Positions 17,275 through 26,423 of a stretch of DNA of 64,000 nt are shown one piece after another. The stretch lies in the NCBI RefSeq assembly GCF_021432085.1, contig NZ_CP090366.1, positions 3,348,001 to 3,412,000 of the forward strand. Reading direction: 5' to 3'. Every line of letters starts with the position of its first letter. Within the stretch, counting starts at the first letter, position 1. Source of the stretch: Stutzerimonas kunmingensis (lineage in GTDB: Bacteria > Pseudomonadota > Gammaproteobacteria > Pseudomonadales > Pseudomonadaceae). The position numbers were made by a program, and so were the translations under genes. The notes beneath the pieces are model-generated. The model searched no databases. It was not told the DNA's origin and saw only the letters and a program-made list of their open reading frames with translations.

Positions 17275-18201
17275 ATGCTGGAAATTCGTCACCTGAAGAC
17301 GCTTCATGCACTTCGGGAAACCGACAGTCTCGTCGAAGCCGCCGAGCGCCTGCACCTGACGCAGTCGGCGCTTTCCCATCAGTTCAAGGAACTGGAAGAA
17401 CGCCTCGGCCTGCAGCTGTTCGTGCGCAAGACCCGCCCGGTGCGCTTTACCAGCGCCGGCCTGCGTCTGCTGCAATTGGCGGATCTGATGCTGCCTCAAC
17501 TGCGCAGTGCCGAACGTGACCTCGCCCGCCTGGCCGGCGGAACCGCCGGGCGGCTGCACATGGCCATCGAATGCCACAGCTGCTTCCAGTGGCTGATGCC
17601 GACCATCGACCAGTTCCGCGATGCCTGGCCCGAGGTCGAGCTGGATCTGGCCTCGGGCTTCTCCTTCGCCCCGCTACCGGCCTTGGCGCGCGGTGATCTC
17701 GATCTGGTGGTCACCTCCGACCCGCTGGAGCTGCCCGGCATCACCTACGTGCCGCTGTTCACCTACGAGGCCCTGCTGGCGGTGGCGAACCAGCATGCAC
17801 TGGCCGCGCGGCCGTACATCCGACCGGAAGACCTGGCCAGCGAGACGCTGATCACCTACCCCATCGAACGCGACCGCCTGGATATCTTCACCCGCTTCCT
17901 CGAACCGGCCGACATCGAACCGGCGCAGGTACGCACCTCGGAACTCACTGTGATGATGATGCAGCTGGTGGCGTCGGGGCGCGGCGTCTGTTCACTGCCG
18001 AACTGGGCACTGCACGAATACAGTTCACGCGGCTACGTCACCGCCAAACGGCTGGGCGACAAAGGTCTGTTCGCCACGCTTTATGCGGGCATCCGCGCCG
18101 ACATGCTCGACTCACCCTTCATGCGCGACTTCCTGCTGACCGCCAAGGACACCTCCTTCGCCACGCTCGAAGGCGTCAGTGCCGCGCCGAAGGTGCGCTG
18201 A
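17275..18201 (+). CDS. metR: LysR-family activator MetR
   Basis: The 308-residue regulator has an N-terminal winged HTH (residues 1-60, LHLTQSALSHQFKELEERLG) and a LysR effector domain (about 90-295). The start MLEIRHLKTL and the internal IECHSCFQWLMP segment are MetR-like. MetR uses homocysteine as co-activator and controls metE and related genes. Its position near metE supports the call. It ends 7 bp from the convergent SDR gene. Confidence 0.88.
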   Translation: MLEIRHLKTLHALRETDSLVEAAERLHLTQSALSHQFKELEERLGLQLFVRKTRPVRFTSAGLRLLQLADLMLPQLRSAERDLARLAGGTAGRLHMAIECHSCFQWLMPTIDQFRDAWPEVELDLASGFSFAPLPALARGDLDLVVTSDPLELPGITYVPLFTYEALLAVANQHALAARPYIRPEDLASETLITYPIERDRLDIFTRFLEPADIEPAQVRTSELTVMMMQLVASGRGVCSLPNWALHEYSSRGYVTAKRLGDKGLFATLYAGIRADMLDSPFMRDFLLTAKDTSFATLEGVSAAPKVR

Positions 18202-18208
18202 CAGCGGG

Positions 18209-19183
18209 TCAGCGCCGCCGCGCCAGGCATACGCCAAGACCGATCAACCCGGTTGCCACGCCGCCGATCAACAGCCAGCGCTTGTCATCATCCGGCGACG
18301 AGCGCCAGCCGCCATCGATGCGCCGTTGGCCCAGCGGCGGATGAAAGAGATTGCCTGACGAGGGCGCCACTCGCTGCGCGCGGCCAAGCGCGAAGCCGGT
18401 CAGCAGCCCATTGAGTCGATCGAAGCCCGGGGTGAGGAAATGCGCCAGGCGCAGCAATGTGGCGGTCGCGCCGACCGACGTGGTGTGGCGCGGATGCAGG
18501 GCCAGACTGACCATGGCATCGGCCACCTGACGCGGATCGAGCAGCGGTGGCGGCGGCTGCAACGAGCGCCCGGCGTAGTTGCCGCCGTCGCGAAAGCCGG
18601 GGGTATCGACAATGCCGGGATACACGTCGCAGATGTGAATCCCCGGCCAGGCTCCCAGTTCGCCGCGCAGCGCCTGGGACAGGCCGCGCAGGCCGAACTT
18701 GCTGGCCGAATAGGCCGCCGCGAACGGTTGCGCCACCCAGCTGCCGACCGACAGCGTATTGATCAGCACACCGCTCTTTTGCTGCTTGAAGTACGGCAGC
18801 ACCACATGGGCGCCACGCAGATAGCCGAGCAGATCGGTCTGCACCACTTGTTCATGGGCATCCAGTGGCGTCTCGTCGAACGCGCCGACCGCGCCGATGC
18901 CGGCATTGTTGATCCACACATCGATGCGCCCCTGGCCGAACTCCGCCGCAGCGCTGGCCAGTGCTTCGACCTCGTCGCTGTGGGTGACGTCAGTGGGCAC
19001 CACCAGGACTTCGCCACCGAGCGCGCGGCATTCATCGGCGGTTTCCGTCAGCGCTTCGGCGTCGCGCGCGGCAAGCACCAGCCGCGCGCCCTGGCGGGCG
19101 AAAGCCTGGGCAGCGGCGCGACCGATGCCGCTGGACGCACCGGTCAGCACCACCAGGGCGCCGTAGAGTTTTCCGTAGGCCAT
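18209..19183 (-). CDS. SDR-family oxidoreductase with C-terminal membrane anchor
   Basis: The 324-residue protein is a classical short-chain dehydrogenase: cofactor motif TGASSGIG (about 15-22), NNAG, catalytic Tyr and Lys in YSASKFG, and a PGIVDTPGF segment after it. Unlike typical 250-residue SDRs it has about 70 extra C-terminal residues ending in a hydrophobic helix (WLLIGGVATGLIGLGVCLA) and a basic RRR tail, which suggests inner-membrane anchoring. The substrate is unknown. Confidence 0.85.
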   Translation of the reverse strand: MAYGKLYGALVVLTGASSGIGRAAAQAFARQGARLVLAARDAEALTETADECRALGGEVLVVPTDVTHSDEVEALASAAAEFGQGRIDVWINNAGIGAVGAFDETPLDAHEQVVQTDLLGYLRGAHVVLPYFKQQKSGVLINTLSVGSWVAQPFAAAYSASKFGLRGLSQALRGELGAWPGIHICDVYPGIVDTPGFRDGGNYAGRSLQPPPPLLDPRQVADAMVSLALHPRHTTSVGATATLLRLAHFLTPGFDRLNGLLTGFALGRAQRVAPSSGNLFHPPLGQRRIDGGWRSSPDDDKRWLLIGGVATGLIGLGVCLARRR

Positions 19184-19285
19184 CGTCGTTCCTCCGCAGT
19201 CTGCTGTCGTAGTTAAGCTGACAGCGACGCTGCGCCGAACATTCCCCCCGATGGTCGGCGCGATGCCCCGCGCGCAGGAACGTAC

Positions 19286-19741
19286 TCAAGCCTGGGCGAC
19301 GCTTCCCGCCGCTTCGTCCGCCCAGGGGTCGTAGGTGCCGAAGCTCCACAGATGCCCTTCGATATCGCGGCAGGTGAAGCCGCGACCGCCGTAATCCTCG
19401 TCCTTGAGCTCGACGACGATCTGCGCCCCGGCCGCCTTGGCCTGGGCGTAGAGCGCATCGGCGCTGTTGACGATCACGTAGATGCCCTGGGTCGATGCGC
19501 CGCCAATCTCGTCGGGCTGGCGCAGTTGCTGGCCGTACTCGGAGTCCACTACCGGCCCGACCATCAGCATGCCGTTGCCGAAAGCCAGTTGTGCATGAGT
19601 GATGCCGACCTGTTCGTCGCGGTACTGGCGCTGGCATTCGAAACCGAAGGCCCGACTCAGCCAGTCGATGGCGATGGCCACATCGCGATAGCGCAGGCAG
19701 GGGATCAGGCTGGCCGAGGTGTTCTTGCTCTGCTGAGACAT
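19286..19741 (-). CDS. VOC-family (glyoxalase/bleomycin-resistance fold) protein
   Basis: The 151-residue protein begins with the paired beta-alpha-beta pattern of VOC proteins, SLIPCLRYRDVAIAIDWLSRAFGFE, and ends with a matching half, GRGFTCRDIEGHLWSFGTYDPW. Conserved metal-ligand-like residues (His in GITHAQ, Glu in IEGHLWSF) are in the usual places. Enzymatic role and substrate are unknown. It lies about 100 bp upstream of the SDR gene on the same strand. Confidence 0.82.
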   Translation of the reverse strand: MSQQSKNTSASLIPCLRYRDVAIAIDWLSRAFGFECQRQYRDEQVGITHAQLAFGNGMLMVGPVVDSEYGQQLRQPDEIGGASTQGIYVIVNSADALYAQAKAAGAQIVVELKDEDYGGRGFTCRDIEGHLWSFGTYDPWADEAAGSVAQA

Positions 19742-19815
19742 ACACAGCTCCCATCATGGGCTGCCGAAGGGCTGCCCTTCTTCATGAGAGCCACACCGTG
19801 ACGATCAATTCCCTT

Positions 19816-20451
19816 TCAGAGGCGTTCGCTCAAGCCCAGGCGAATACCCAGGGCGATGAGCATCGAGCCCAGCGCCCGGTCCAGCCACTGGCTTATGGCC
19901 GGATTGTCGCGCAGCGCCTGGGTGGCGCGGGCCGCCAGCAGCACCACAGCGCACTCGATGATGATCGCCACGACAACCACCAGCACGCCGAGAACCAGCA
20001 GCTGCAGCGGTACGGAGCCATGCTCGGGGCGGACGAACTGAGGCAGGAAAGCCATGAAGAAAATCGCCGCCTTGGGATTCAGCAGATCGACCAGCACGCC
20101 CTGGCGGTAGGCCTTCCAAGCAGACGCATGCGGCGCTGCCTTGAGGGCCAGCACGGTTCCGCCGCCGGCCGAGCGCAGTGCCTGATAGCCGAGATAAAGC
20201 AGATAGGCAGCACCGACGTACTTGACCACCGTAAACGCCAGCGCCGAAGTGGCGAGGATCGCCGAGATGCCCAGCGCGGCGAACGCCACATGCACCAGCG
20301 CACCGCTGCAAACGCCACAGGCTGAAATCATGCCGATGCGACGGCCGCCACTCAGGGTGCGTGAAATCACGTAGAGCAGATCCGGCCCGGGCGACAGATT
20401 CAGTGCCAGCGCCGCCGAGAAGAACACCAGCCAGAACACGGGATCAACCAT
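19816..20451 (-). CDS. LysE-family amino acid/metabolite exporter
   Basis: The 211-residue integral membrane protein has about six hydrophobic segments and the LysE/RhtB N-terminal signature NLSPGPDLLYVISRTLSGG. Members export amino acids, homoserine lactone or related small molecules through the inner membrane. I placed the start at 20451 (MVDPVFWLVFFSA) because it gives the family N-terminus and GGAG lies just upstream; the open frame runs further 5' through non-membrane sequence. It is divergent from csgD. Confidence 0.85.
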   Translation of the reverse strand: MVDPVFWLVFFSAALALNLSPGPDLLYVISRTLSGGRRIGMISACGVCSGALVHVAFAALGISAILATSALAFTVVKYVGAAYLLYLGYQALRSAGGGTVLALKAAPHASAWKAYRQGVLVDLLNPKAAIFFMAFLPQFVRPEHGSVPLQLLVLGVLVVVVAIIIECAVVLLAARATQALRDNPAISQWLDRALGSMLIALGIRLGLSERL

Positions 20452-20696
20452 CGCTCCATCTCCATCTACGTGGCCAGACCGAGGCCATCCATCCAAGAGA
20501 TCAGACTCTAGGACGGAAGCATTCCGAGTTCCAGCAGATTCTCTGAACACCCTTTTCGTCGGGATGCTGACGCAAAATTTAACTTTTGACTTTTTTTTGT
20601 CGCAAAGCTGAACTACTTTCAATTGCCAGACGGGACCGCTCTCTGCGCGTCACGCAATCAAGGACTGCCCATCAACATTCAGCAAAGGACATGCGA
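20452..20696. promoter_or_regulatory. AT-rich divergent regulatory region upstream of csgD
   Basis: This 245-bp region separates the LysE-type gene from csgD. Between about 20570 and 20640 it is clearly A/T-rich (AAAATTTAACTTTTGACTTTTTTTT), in contrast to its surroundings. csgD promoters in other bacteria are intensively regulated and AT-rich, so this is the probable csgD promoter and regulator-binding area. I could not define individual sites. Confidence 0.5.
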
Positions 20697-21347
20697 ATGA
20701 AAGACGACGTCGCGCCGGCTTTCCAGCCAGCCCAATTCCGCATAACGCTTCTCTCTGCCAGCAAGCTGCTCGACAGCACGCTGCGCCAGCACCTGTACGA
20801 CTGCCCCAGCTGCACACTGGTGCATATGGTCACGCCGCGATCCGAACAGATTGATTCCGCGCTGGTGCTGCTCGATGTCGCCAGCTACGACCGCAACGAT
20901 TGCGTGCACCTGCTCCGCCAGTTCGGCGACACACCGCTAGCATTGATCAACGCCCAGCCCGATCAGGCGCGCAGACTGGTTGAAACGCACCCCTGGATCC
21001 GCGGGGTCTTCTACCGCGCGACGCCACGCGCCATGTTTGTCCGCGGTATCCAGACCATGCTCGCCGGGGGCGACTGGCTACCTAGGGAGCTGATGGAAAC
21101 GCTGCTCTGTCGCTACCGGCAGCTCAGCAACGCACATCAGGTCATCGACGAGCTGACCCTGCGCGAAAAGCAGATCCTCGCGCTCGCCGGCCAGGGCCTG
21201 TCCAACGCGGCCATCGGTGAAAGGCTGCACCTGAGCATCCACACCATCAAGAGCCATGTGCACAACGCCCTGCGCAAGCTCGGCGCCAGCAATCGCGCCC
21301 AGGGTGCCTCACTGGTGCTGGCGCACGTTGGTGAGGCGGTGTCGTGA
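20697..21347 (+). CDS. csgD: CsgD-like LuxR-family regulator of curli
   Basis: The 216-residue protein has a degenerate receiver-like N-terminal domain (about 10-130) and a C-terminal LuxR HTH (about 148-208) with LTLREKQILALAGQGLSNAAIGERL followed by HTIKSHVHNALRKL. That architecture and the linked csgEFG genes identify it as CsgD, the activator of curli subunit genes. AAAGGA with 7-base spacing favours the ATG at 20697 over one 6 bp upstream. csgE overlaps its stop codon. Confidence 0.87.
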   Translation: MKDDVAPAFQPAQFRITLLSASKLLDSTLRQHLYDCPSCTLVHMVTPRSEQIDSALVLLDVASYDRNDCVHLLRQFGDTPLALINAQPDQARRLVETHPWIRGVFYRATPRAMFVRGIQTMLAGGDWLPRELMETLLCRYRQLSNAHQVIDELTLREKQILALAGQGLSNAAIGERLHLSIHTIKSHVHNALRKLGASNRAQGASLVLAHVGEAVS

Positions 21348-21727
21348 AACGCACCGCCGCGTTGCTTCTGCTGCTGTTGAGCCTGACCGCTCAGGCCGAC
21401 GAAGCCGAGCTGCAAGGATTCATCACCAACAACACGGTTTCCCGCTCCGGTCACGAGTTCTACCTGCGCTTCTGCGAGCGCCTGAACGACATCAGCGCCC
21501 TGGACTTCAACCTTGCCATCAAGGAAAGGCCCTCGGCGCGCTGGGGCGTTCTGGTCTGGGTGGAGCACGAGAACCAGACCCTGTATCGCCGCTTCCTGCA
21601 GCCCAACGTGGCGGACATGAAGGAACCGGCCTACGAGGCTGCCGATTACGTGGTGCAGGAAATCAACCGGCGCAAGATCGAAGCGCTGTTCGAAGACAAC
21701 ATTGACATGGCCAAGGACGAACTATGA
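21344..21727 (+). CDS. csgE: Curli assembly factor CsgE
   Basis: The 127-residue exported protein has a short signal peptide (1-18) and CsgE features: ITNNTVSRSGHEFYLRFCERL, LAIKERPSARWG and VVQEINRRKIEALF. CsgE is the periplasmic adaptor that caps the CsgG channel and delivers subunits. It begins with GTG overlapping the csgD stop and its own stop overlaps the csgF start, so csgD-E-F are translationally coupled. Confidence 0.92.
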   Translation: MKRTAALLLLLLSLTAQADEAELQGFITNNTVSRSGHEFYLRFCERLNDISALDFNLAIKERPSARWGVLVWVEHENQTLYRRFLQPNVADMKEPAYEAADYVVQEINRRKIEALFEDNIDMAKDEL

Positions 21728-22140
21728 AACAGCACATTCATAAGGCGCTCGGCGCGCTGCTCGCCAGCCTGCTGCTCAGCACTGGCGCCAGCGCCACCGA
21801 GCTGGTGTACACCCCCGTAAACCCATCCTTCGGCGGTAGCCCGCTCAACGGTGCCTGGCTGCTCGGCAACGCGCAGGCGCAGAACAGCAAGAAGGACCCG
21901 GATGCCATCGATCGCTCCTCGCTGCTGGAAAACCAGTCTGCCCTGGACCGTTTCACCAGCCAGCTGGAGTCGCGCCTGCTGGGCGATCTGCTCAGCGGCG
22001 TGACCGATGGCAAGACCGGCACCGTGACCACCGACGATTTCATCGTGCGCGTCTACAACGGCGACGCCGGCATGCTGATCGTGGAAATCACCGACCGACT
22101 CACCGGCGAAATGTCCGAAATCATAGTCGGTCAAAACTGA
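21724..22140 (+). CDS. csgF: Curli assembly factor CsgF
   Basis: The 138-residue exported protein has a signal peptide ending ASA at about residue 24. The mature N-terminus TELVYTPVNPSFGGSPLNG matches CsgF, the segment that sits inside the CsgG pore. CsgF works at the cell surface to attach the nucleator and start polymerisation. ATGA overlap with csgE. Confidence 0.93.
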   Translation: MKQHIHKALGALLASLLLSTGASATELVYTPVNPSFGGSPLNGAWLLGNAQAQNSKKDPDAIDRSSLLENQSALDRFTSQLESRLLGDLLSGVTDGKTGTVTTDDFIVRVYNGDAGMLIVEITDRLTGEMSEIIVGQN

Positions 22141-22162
22141 CCCCCAAGGAGAAACAAAGGCC

Positions 22163-22993
22163 ATGAGAAGCCTATTCGTAGCCATAGGGATGATGGCTGT
22201 ACTGCAGGGTTGCGCCGTTCGCGAGCCCATGTCTGCCGACCAGCATCCGCCAACCCTGACCCCACGCACCTCGACCTACCAGGATCTGCTGGCTCTACCG
22301 CGCCCGAAAGGTCCGCTGGTGGCTGCGGTGTACGGCTTTCGCGACCAGACCGGCCAGTACAAGCCCACTCCGGCCAGTTCCTTCTCCACCGCGGTGACCC
22401 AGGGCGCGGCCAGCATGCTGGTCGATGCCATGCAGGCCAGTGGCTGGTTCGTGGTGCTCGAGCGTGAAGGCCTGCAGAACGTGCTGACCGAGCGCAAGAT
22501 CATCCGCGCCTCGCAGGCCAAGCCGGATGTCGCACCCAATATCCAGTCCGAGCTGCCGTCGCTGCTGGCGGCCAACATCATCATGGAAGGTGCCATCGTC
22601 GCCTACGAAACCAACGTGCGCAGTGGCGGCCAGGGTGCGCGCTATCTGGGCATCGGACTGTCGCAGGAATACCGCGTCGATCAGGTCACGGTGAATCTGC
22701 GGGCCATCGACGTGCGCAGCGGCAGGGTACTGTCGAACGTGATGACCACCAAGACGATCTTCTCCGTCGGCCGTAGCGCCAACGTCTACAAGTTCATCGA
22801 GTTTAAGGAACTGCTCGAAGCGGAGGCGGGTTACACCACCAACGAGCCGGCGCAGCTCTGCGTACTCTCGGCGATCGAGGCTGCCGTGGCGCACCTGATC
22901 GCCCAGGGCGTCGACCGGCGCCTCTGGCAGACCGCCGAAGGCAGCGGTGGCGAGCATCCGGCGCTGAGCAAGTACCTGAGCAAACTGGACTGA
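22163..22993 (+). CDS. csgG: Curli secretion channel lipoprotein CsgG
   Basis: The 276-residue outer-membrane lipoprotein has lipobox LQGC (Cys17). It then shows CsgG features: VAAVYGFRDQTGQYKP, GWFVVLEREGLQNVLTERKI, and the transmembrane-hairpin region around YLGIGLSQEYRVDQVTVNLRAID. CsgG forms a nonameric channel for unfolded curli subunits. AAGGAGAAAC precedes the start 22 bp after csgF. Confidence 0.95.
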   Translation: MRSLFVAIGMMAVLQGCAVREPMSADQHPPTLTPRTSTYQDLLALPRPKGPLVAAVYGFRDQTGQYKPTPASSFSTAVTQGAASMLVDAMQASGWFVVLEREGLQNVLTERKIIRASQAKPDVAPNIQSELPSLLAANIIMEGAIVAYETNVRSGGQGARYLGIGLSQEYRVDQVTVNLRAIDVRSGRVLSNVMTTKTIFSVGRSANVYKFIEFKELLEAEAGYTTNEPAQLCVLSAIEAAVAHLIAQGVDRRLWQTAEGSGGEHPALSKYLSKLD

Positions 22994-23003
22994 GATCCAA
23001 GTA

Positions 23004-23094
23004 GTCGGCGCAACGCCGACGACGCTTCCGCCTTCCCCCACTCCCATCCCGGCTGACGGCACGCCTCATGGCGGTGCCGTCCGCACGGCCGTGC
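23004..23094 (+). terminator. Cluster of hairpins between csgG and csgB
   Basis: Three structures lie in the 260-bp gap after csgG. They are GTCGGCG/CGCCGAC with a 3-base loop (23004-23020), an 11-bp stem GACGGCAC-GCC closed by TCAT with one bulge (23055-23081), and the palindrome GCACGGCCGTGC (23083-23094). They could end or attenuate csgDEFG transcription and separate it from csgBA. None has a clear T tract, so a processing or stability role is also possible. Confidence 0.5.
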
Positions 23095-23253
23095 GCCATC
23101 AATTACCGGGGAGTGCGCCGGCCGCAGCTAGGTAACTCGCCAATCGCCGCCCGTTACGCACCGGATCGCAACATTTTCAATCATTGGATGGATGTTCGCC
23201 GCCCCGATTAAGGGCAAGTATGTCGACATCAGAGCCCATCAGGACAGGACGCC

Positions 23254-23745
23254 ATGACACGCTCGCAACGGATTGCGCATGACCTGCTGCTACCCGCAGT
23301 TCTGCTACTGGCGACCGCCAGCCACGCCGACATGCCCGCCTCACTCGATCTCGCCCCCAACGAATTGGCCTTTGTCTCGGCCGATCCGGCCGCACACGCC
23401 GCCGCCGGCGGCCAGGGCTCCACGGCGCTGATCCAGCAAAACGGCGACAGCATGACCGGCCGCATCGCCCAGGCGGGCTCCGAGCTGGAGGCCTACATCA
23501 TCCAGAGCGGTTACGCCAACGGCGCCAGCATCGAGCAGATCGGCCAGGGCAACGCGGCGCTGATCAGCCAGAACGGCTTCGACAACGACGCCCACATCGA
23601 ACAGACCGGCTCGGACAACCGCGCCGCCATCGCACAGCAGGGTTCGAGCAATCGAGCCCTTATCGAACAGACCGGCAGCGGGCATAGCAGCAATGTCAGC
23701 CAGAGCGGCCAAGGTCTGACGGTAGTGGTTCGCCAGTACCGCTAA
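23254..23745 (+). CDS. csgB: Curli nucleator-like subunit CsgB
   Basis: The 163-residue exported protein has a signal peptide ending near residue 25, a non-repeat N-terminal part, then five curlin-type repeats of about 22 residues. Examples are IEQIGQGNAALISQNGFDND and IEQTGSDNRAAIAQQGSSNR. It ends VVVRQYR. Length and the basic, imperfect last repeat fit CsgB, the minor subunit that nucleates fibres on the cell surface. It lies 38 bp before csgA on the same strand. AGGACAGGACGCC precedes the ATG. Confidence 0.87.
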   Translation: MTRSQRIAHDLLLPAVLLLATASHADMPASLDLAPNELAFVSADPAAHAAAGGQGSTALIQQNGDSMTGRIAQAGSELEAYIIQSGYANGASIEQIGQGNAALISQNGFDNDAHIEQTGSDNRAAIAQQGSSNRALIEQTGSGHSSNVSQSGQGLTVVVRQYR

Positions 23746-23791
23746 TCCCAAGGAAATACCGCTGTACTTAAAACATCCATGGAGTGACAAA

Positions 23792-25079
23792 AATGTTTAA
23801 GTTCAAACCTCTTGTAGCAGCCATTCTGACCGTCGCCACTGCCCAGGCTTTTGCCGCCGAGAACACCTCGGAGCAGAACCAGCACGGCATCAACAACAAC
23901 GCAGAAGTGCTGCAAAGCGGCGGTTCGGGCAACTTCGCCACACAAAACCAGAGCGGCTTCAGCAACGACGCAATGGTCGAGCAGATCAGCTCGGAAGCCA
24001 CTACCGTCACCCAGACCCAGACCGGCAACTTCAACAATGCCGAATCCCGCCAGAGCGGCACGTTGATGACCGGCTCGACCCAGACCCAGAGCGGCTGGGG
24101 CAACGATGCACTGGTAGAGCAGACCGGCACCTACAAGACTGGCGCCACGCAGAACCAGAAAGGCGTCAACAACGTTGCCGAGACGTTCCAGTCCGGCGCG
24201 ACCATGACCAACGCCACCACCAACCAGGACGGCAAGGACAACTACGGCCTGATCTCCCAGACCGCCACCTATGGCAGCCAGGCGGTGGTTAACCAGAACG
24301 GCGACCTGAATAGCGCCAGCATCACCCAGTTCCTCAGCAACCACGACCGCGCAACCATCGCCCAGCAGGGCGTCGACAACGATGCGCAAGTGATGCAGGT
24401 CTTCAGCAGCGGTTCCATTGCCGAAGTCGAGCAGAGCGGCTGGCGCAACGACGCGATGGTTTCGCAGACCGGCCTGCAGCACGAGGCGTATGTCGATTCC
24501 GTCGGCAGCCACAACAGCGTCAATGTGGACCAGAGCGGTAATGCACAGAACGCCTTCGTCGTGCAGTACGGCGAACGTAACGACTCGAGCATCACGCAGA
24601 CCAACGGCTGGTTCGGCGGCAACAACACCGCTACAACTGAGCAGGCTGGTACAGATAACCGAGCTGACGTTTACCAGGACGGCCGCAACCAGACTGCCAA
24701 GACCATCCAGGAAGGCGCTTTCAACGTCGCTTCTGTAGAGCAGCAGGGCCGCGGCAATGATCTGCACTTCCACCAGGACGGCGTCGCTAATGAGCTCAAT
24801 GCCGTACAACACGGTGTCGACAACGAGATCGTCGGTGTCAGCTATGGCGCGAACAACACAGCCGACATCGAGCAGGACGGCCGCGGCAACCTGGCCACCG
24901 TTCGCCAGGAAGGCTACTTCAACGACGTAATGCTGAGCCAGAGCGGCGCCGAACACCTGGTCAAGGTGACTCAGAACGGCTTCGGCAACGACGCCATCGC
25001 CAGCCAGGCCGGCTACGGCAATGCGGCCTACATCAACCAGAGCGGCTGGAACAACACCGCCCTGGTCACCCAGCAGTAA
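23792..25079 (+). CDS. csgA: Major curlin CsgA, expanded to about 18 repeats
   Basis: The protein has a signal peptide (to about AFAAE) followed by about 18 curlin repeats of 22-25 residues with the Q-x-G-x-x-N-x-A-x-x-x-Q pattern, ending in NQSGWNNTALVTQQ. Escherichia coli CsgA has five repeats in about 150 residues, so this is roughly three times longer. It should form the amyloid fibre after export by CsgG. The ATG at 23792 has GGAG nine bases upstream. The repeats have diverged from each other and are not identical DNA copies. A strong terminator follows. Confidence 0.93.
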
Positions 25080-25097
25080 GTTCGTTCGCTACAACCG

Positions 25098-25127
25098 ACT
25101 GCCGGCGCCTTGCCGGCAGTTGCGTTT
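25098..25127 (+). terminator. Terminator after csgA
   Basis: ACTGCCGGC and GCCGGCAGT form a perfect 9-bp stem around loop GCCTT, 18 bp after the csgA stop, followed by TGCGTTT. It closes the csgBA unit. Confidence 0.8.
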
Positions 25128-25452
25128 CATCCCTCCGCGAATCCCACCTCACTTTGCCTTGACAGACGACGCACCGTTTCGGTGGCGAGCCTGGCGATCG
25201 GCCATCGCAGCGCCCCAAACTGAAGCAAGCTGACGCATCGGTCAGGTCACACCAACGCGCTCACCTCCCATCCGGCAACCCTGCCATCAGTCAAAACGTT
25301 TCGTCTTCGAAAAATAAATCTTTTTCTATCAATTACTTATCAAGAACCTCAATGGGATCTTCGGTATTGGCGCGACGCTTGCTTTGAGACCAAAGCCTGA
25401 CCGCTTGGACAACTTACAAGCTCATTCAAATGCCAATACGGAGACACACTCA
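25128..25452 (+). promoter_or_regulatory. Gene-free stretch upstream of the Tsx-like gene
   Basis: This 325-bp stretch has no convincing coding frame. The first 150 bp resemble the GC-rich surroundings. From about 25290 to 25345 it becomes A/T-rich (GAAAAATAAATCTTTTTC), a likely promoter area for the Tsx-like porin gene. I see no clear operator. Confidence 0.45.
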
Positions 25453-26268
25453 ATGAAGCGCAGCCTGACCACCGCAGCCCTCGCGGCCGGGTTCATCCTC
25501 AGCAGCCAAGCCATGGCCAGCCCAATGCTCTGGCAGAACAACAGCCTGACCTACCTGTACGGCAAGGATTACAAGGTGGATGCCGGCGACATCCAGCAGA
25601 CCATCACCTTCGAACACGCCAGCGGCTGGACGTGGGGCGACGTGTTCCTGTTCGTCGACAACAAGTGGTACAACGGCATCTCCGGCAGCGACGGTCACAC
25701 CTACTACGGTGAGTTCAGCCCGCGCCTTTCGCTGGGCAAGATCACGGGTACCGACCTGTCCTTCGGTCCGATCAAGGACGTGCTCATCTCGGCAACCTAC
25801 GAGCGCGGAGAAAGCCAGGACGACGGTACGCCCAACCAGAACTACCTGCTCGGCCCGGCAGTCGATCTCGCCATTCCCGGTTTCGACCGCTTCTCGCTGA
25901 ACACTTACTACCGTAAGCCCGACGGCACCACCGGCAAGCCGGGCGGTCAGTGGCAGATTACTCCGACCTGGGCCATGACCTTCCCGGTGGGCAAATCGGA
26001 CATTCTCTTCGACGGCTATATCGACTGGGTCGTCAACGACAAGAAGAACAGCAACACCGAGCTGAAGAAGAACTTCCACTTCAACCCGCAGATCAAGTAC
26101 GACCTCGGCAAGGCGCTGGACTACACGCCCGGCAAGCTCTATGTCGGTATCGAATACGACTACTGGTCGAACAAGTACGGCATCGAAGACGGTGGCTTCG
26201 TCAGCGAGAACTTCGTTGGCCCGACCGACCAGAACACCTTCAGCGCCATCGTCAAAGCGCATTTCTGA
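25453..26268 (+). CDS. Tsx/OmpK-like nucleoside channel outer membrane protein
   Basis: The 271-residue protein has a signal peptide ending in AMA (residue 22) and then a beta-barrel of the nucleoside-specific Tsx/OmpK family. Visible marks are LWQNNSLTYLYGKDY at the mature N-terminus, WGDVFLFVDNKWY, the YGEFSPRLSLGKI strand and the terminal TFSAIVKAHF with C-terminal Phe. It would let nucleosides or small solutes cross the outer membrane; the exact substrate is inferred from the family. ACGGAGAC precedes the start. A TetR gene follows after a terminator. Confidence 0.85.
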   Translation: MKRSLTTAALAAGFILSSQAMASPMLWQNNSLTYLYGKDYKVDAGDIQQTITFEHASGWTWGDVFLFVDNKWYNGISGSDGHTYYGEFSPRLSLGKITGTDLSFGPIKDVLISATYERGESQDDGTPNQNYLLGPAVDLAIPGFDRFSLNTYYRKPDGTTGKPGGQWQITPTWAMTFPVGKSDILFDGYIDWVVNDKKNSNTELKKNFHFNPQIKYDLGKALDYTPGKLYVGIEYDYWSNKYGIEDGGFVSENFVGPTDQNTFSAIVKAHF

Positions 26269-26274
26269 CGCGCT

Positions 26275-26298
26275 CGCCGCCCGAATGCCCGGGCGGCG
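26275..26298 (+). terminator. Terminator after the Tsx-like gene
   Basis: CGCCGCCCG and CGGGCGGCG form a perfect 9-bp stem with loop AATGCC beginning 7 bp after the stop codon. The tail is not T-rich. Confidence 0.65.
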
Positions 26299-26423
26299 CT
26301 TGCCTGCAAGGGCGACTGTTGATCCTGACAAGCGCAACGGCTGCTCATGCAACAAAACTCGTGCAGAATCCGCCTGACTCGGTTCACCGCCTCTTACTCT
26401 GGGGTTCGTGGCCTGAACCGTAG

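Noticed and set aside
23792-25079. Regular repeats resembling a CRISPR or satellite array
   Set aside because: The repeats are 66-75 bp, diverged, in frame and encode curlin units. There are no constant repeats with unique spacers.
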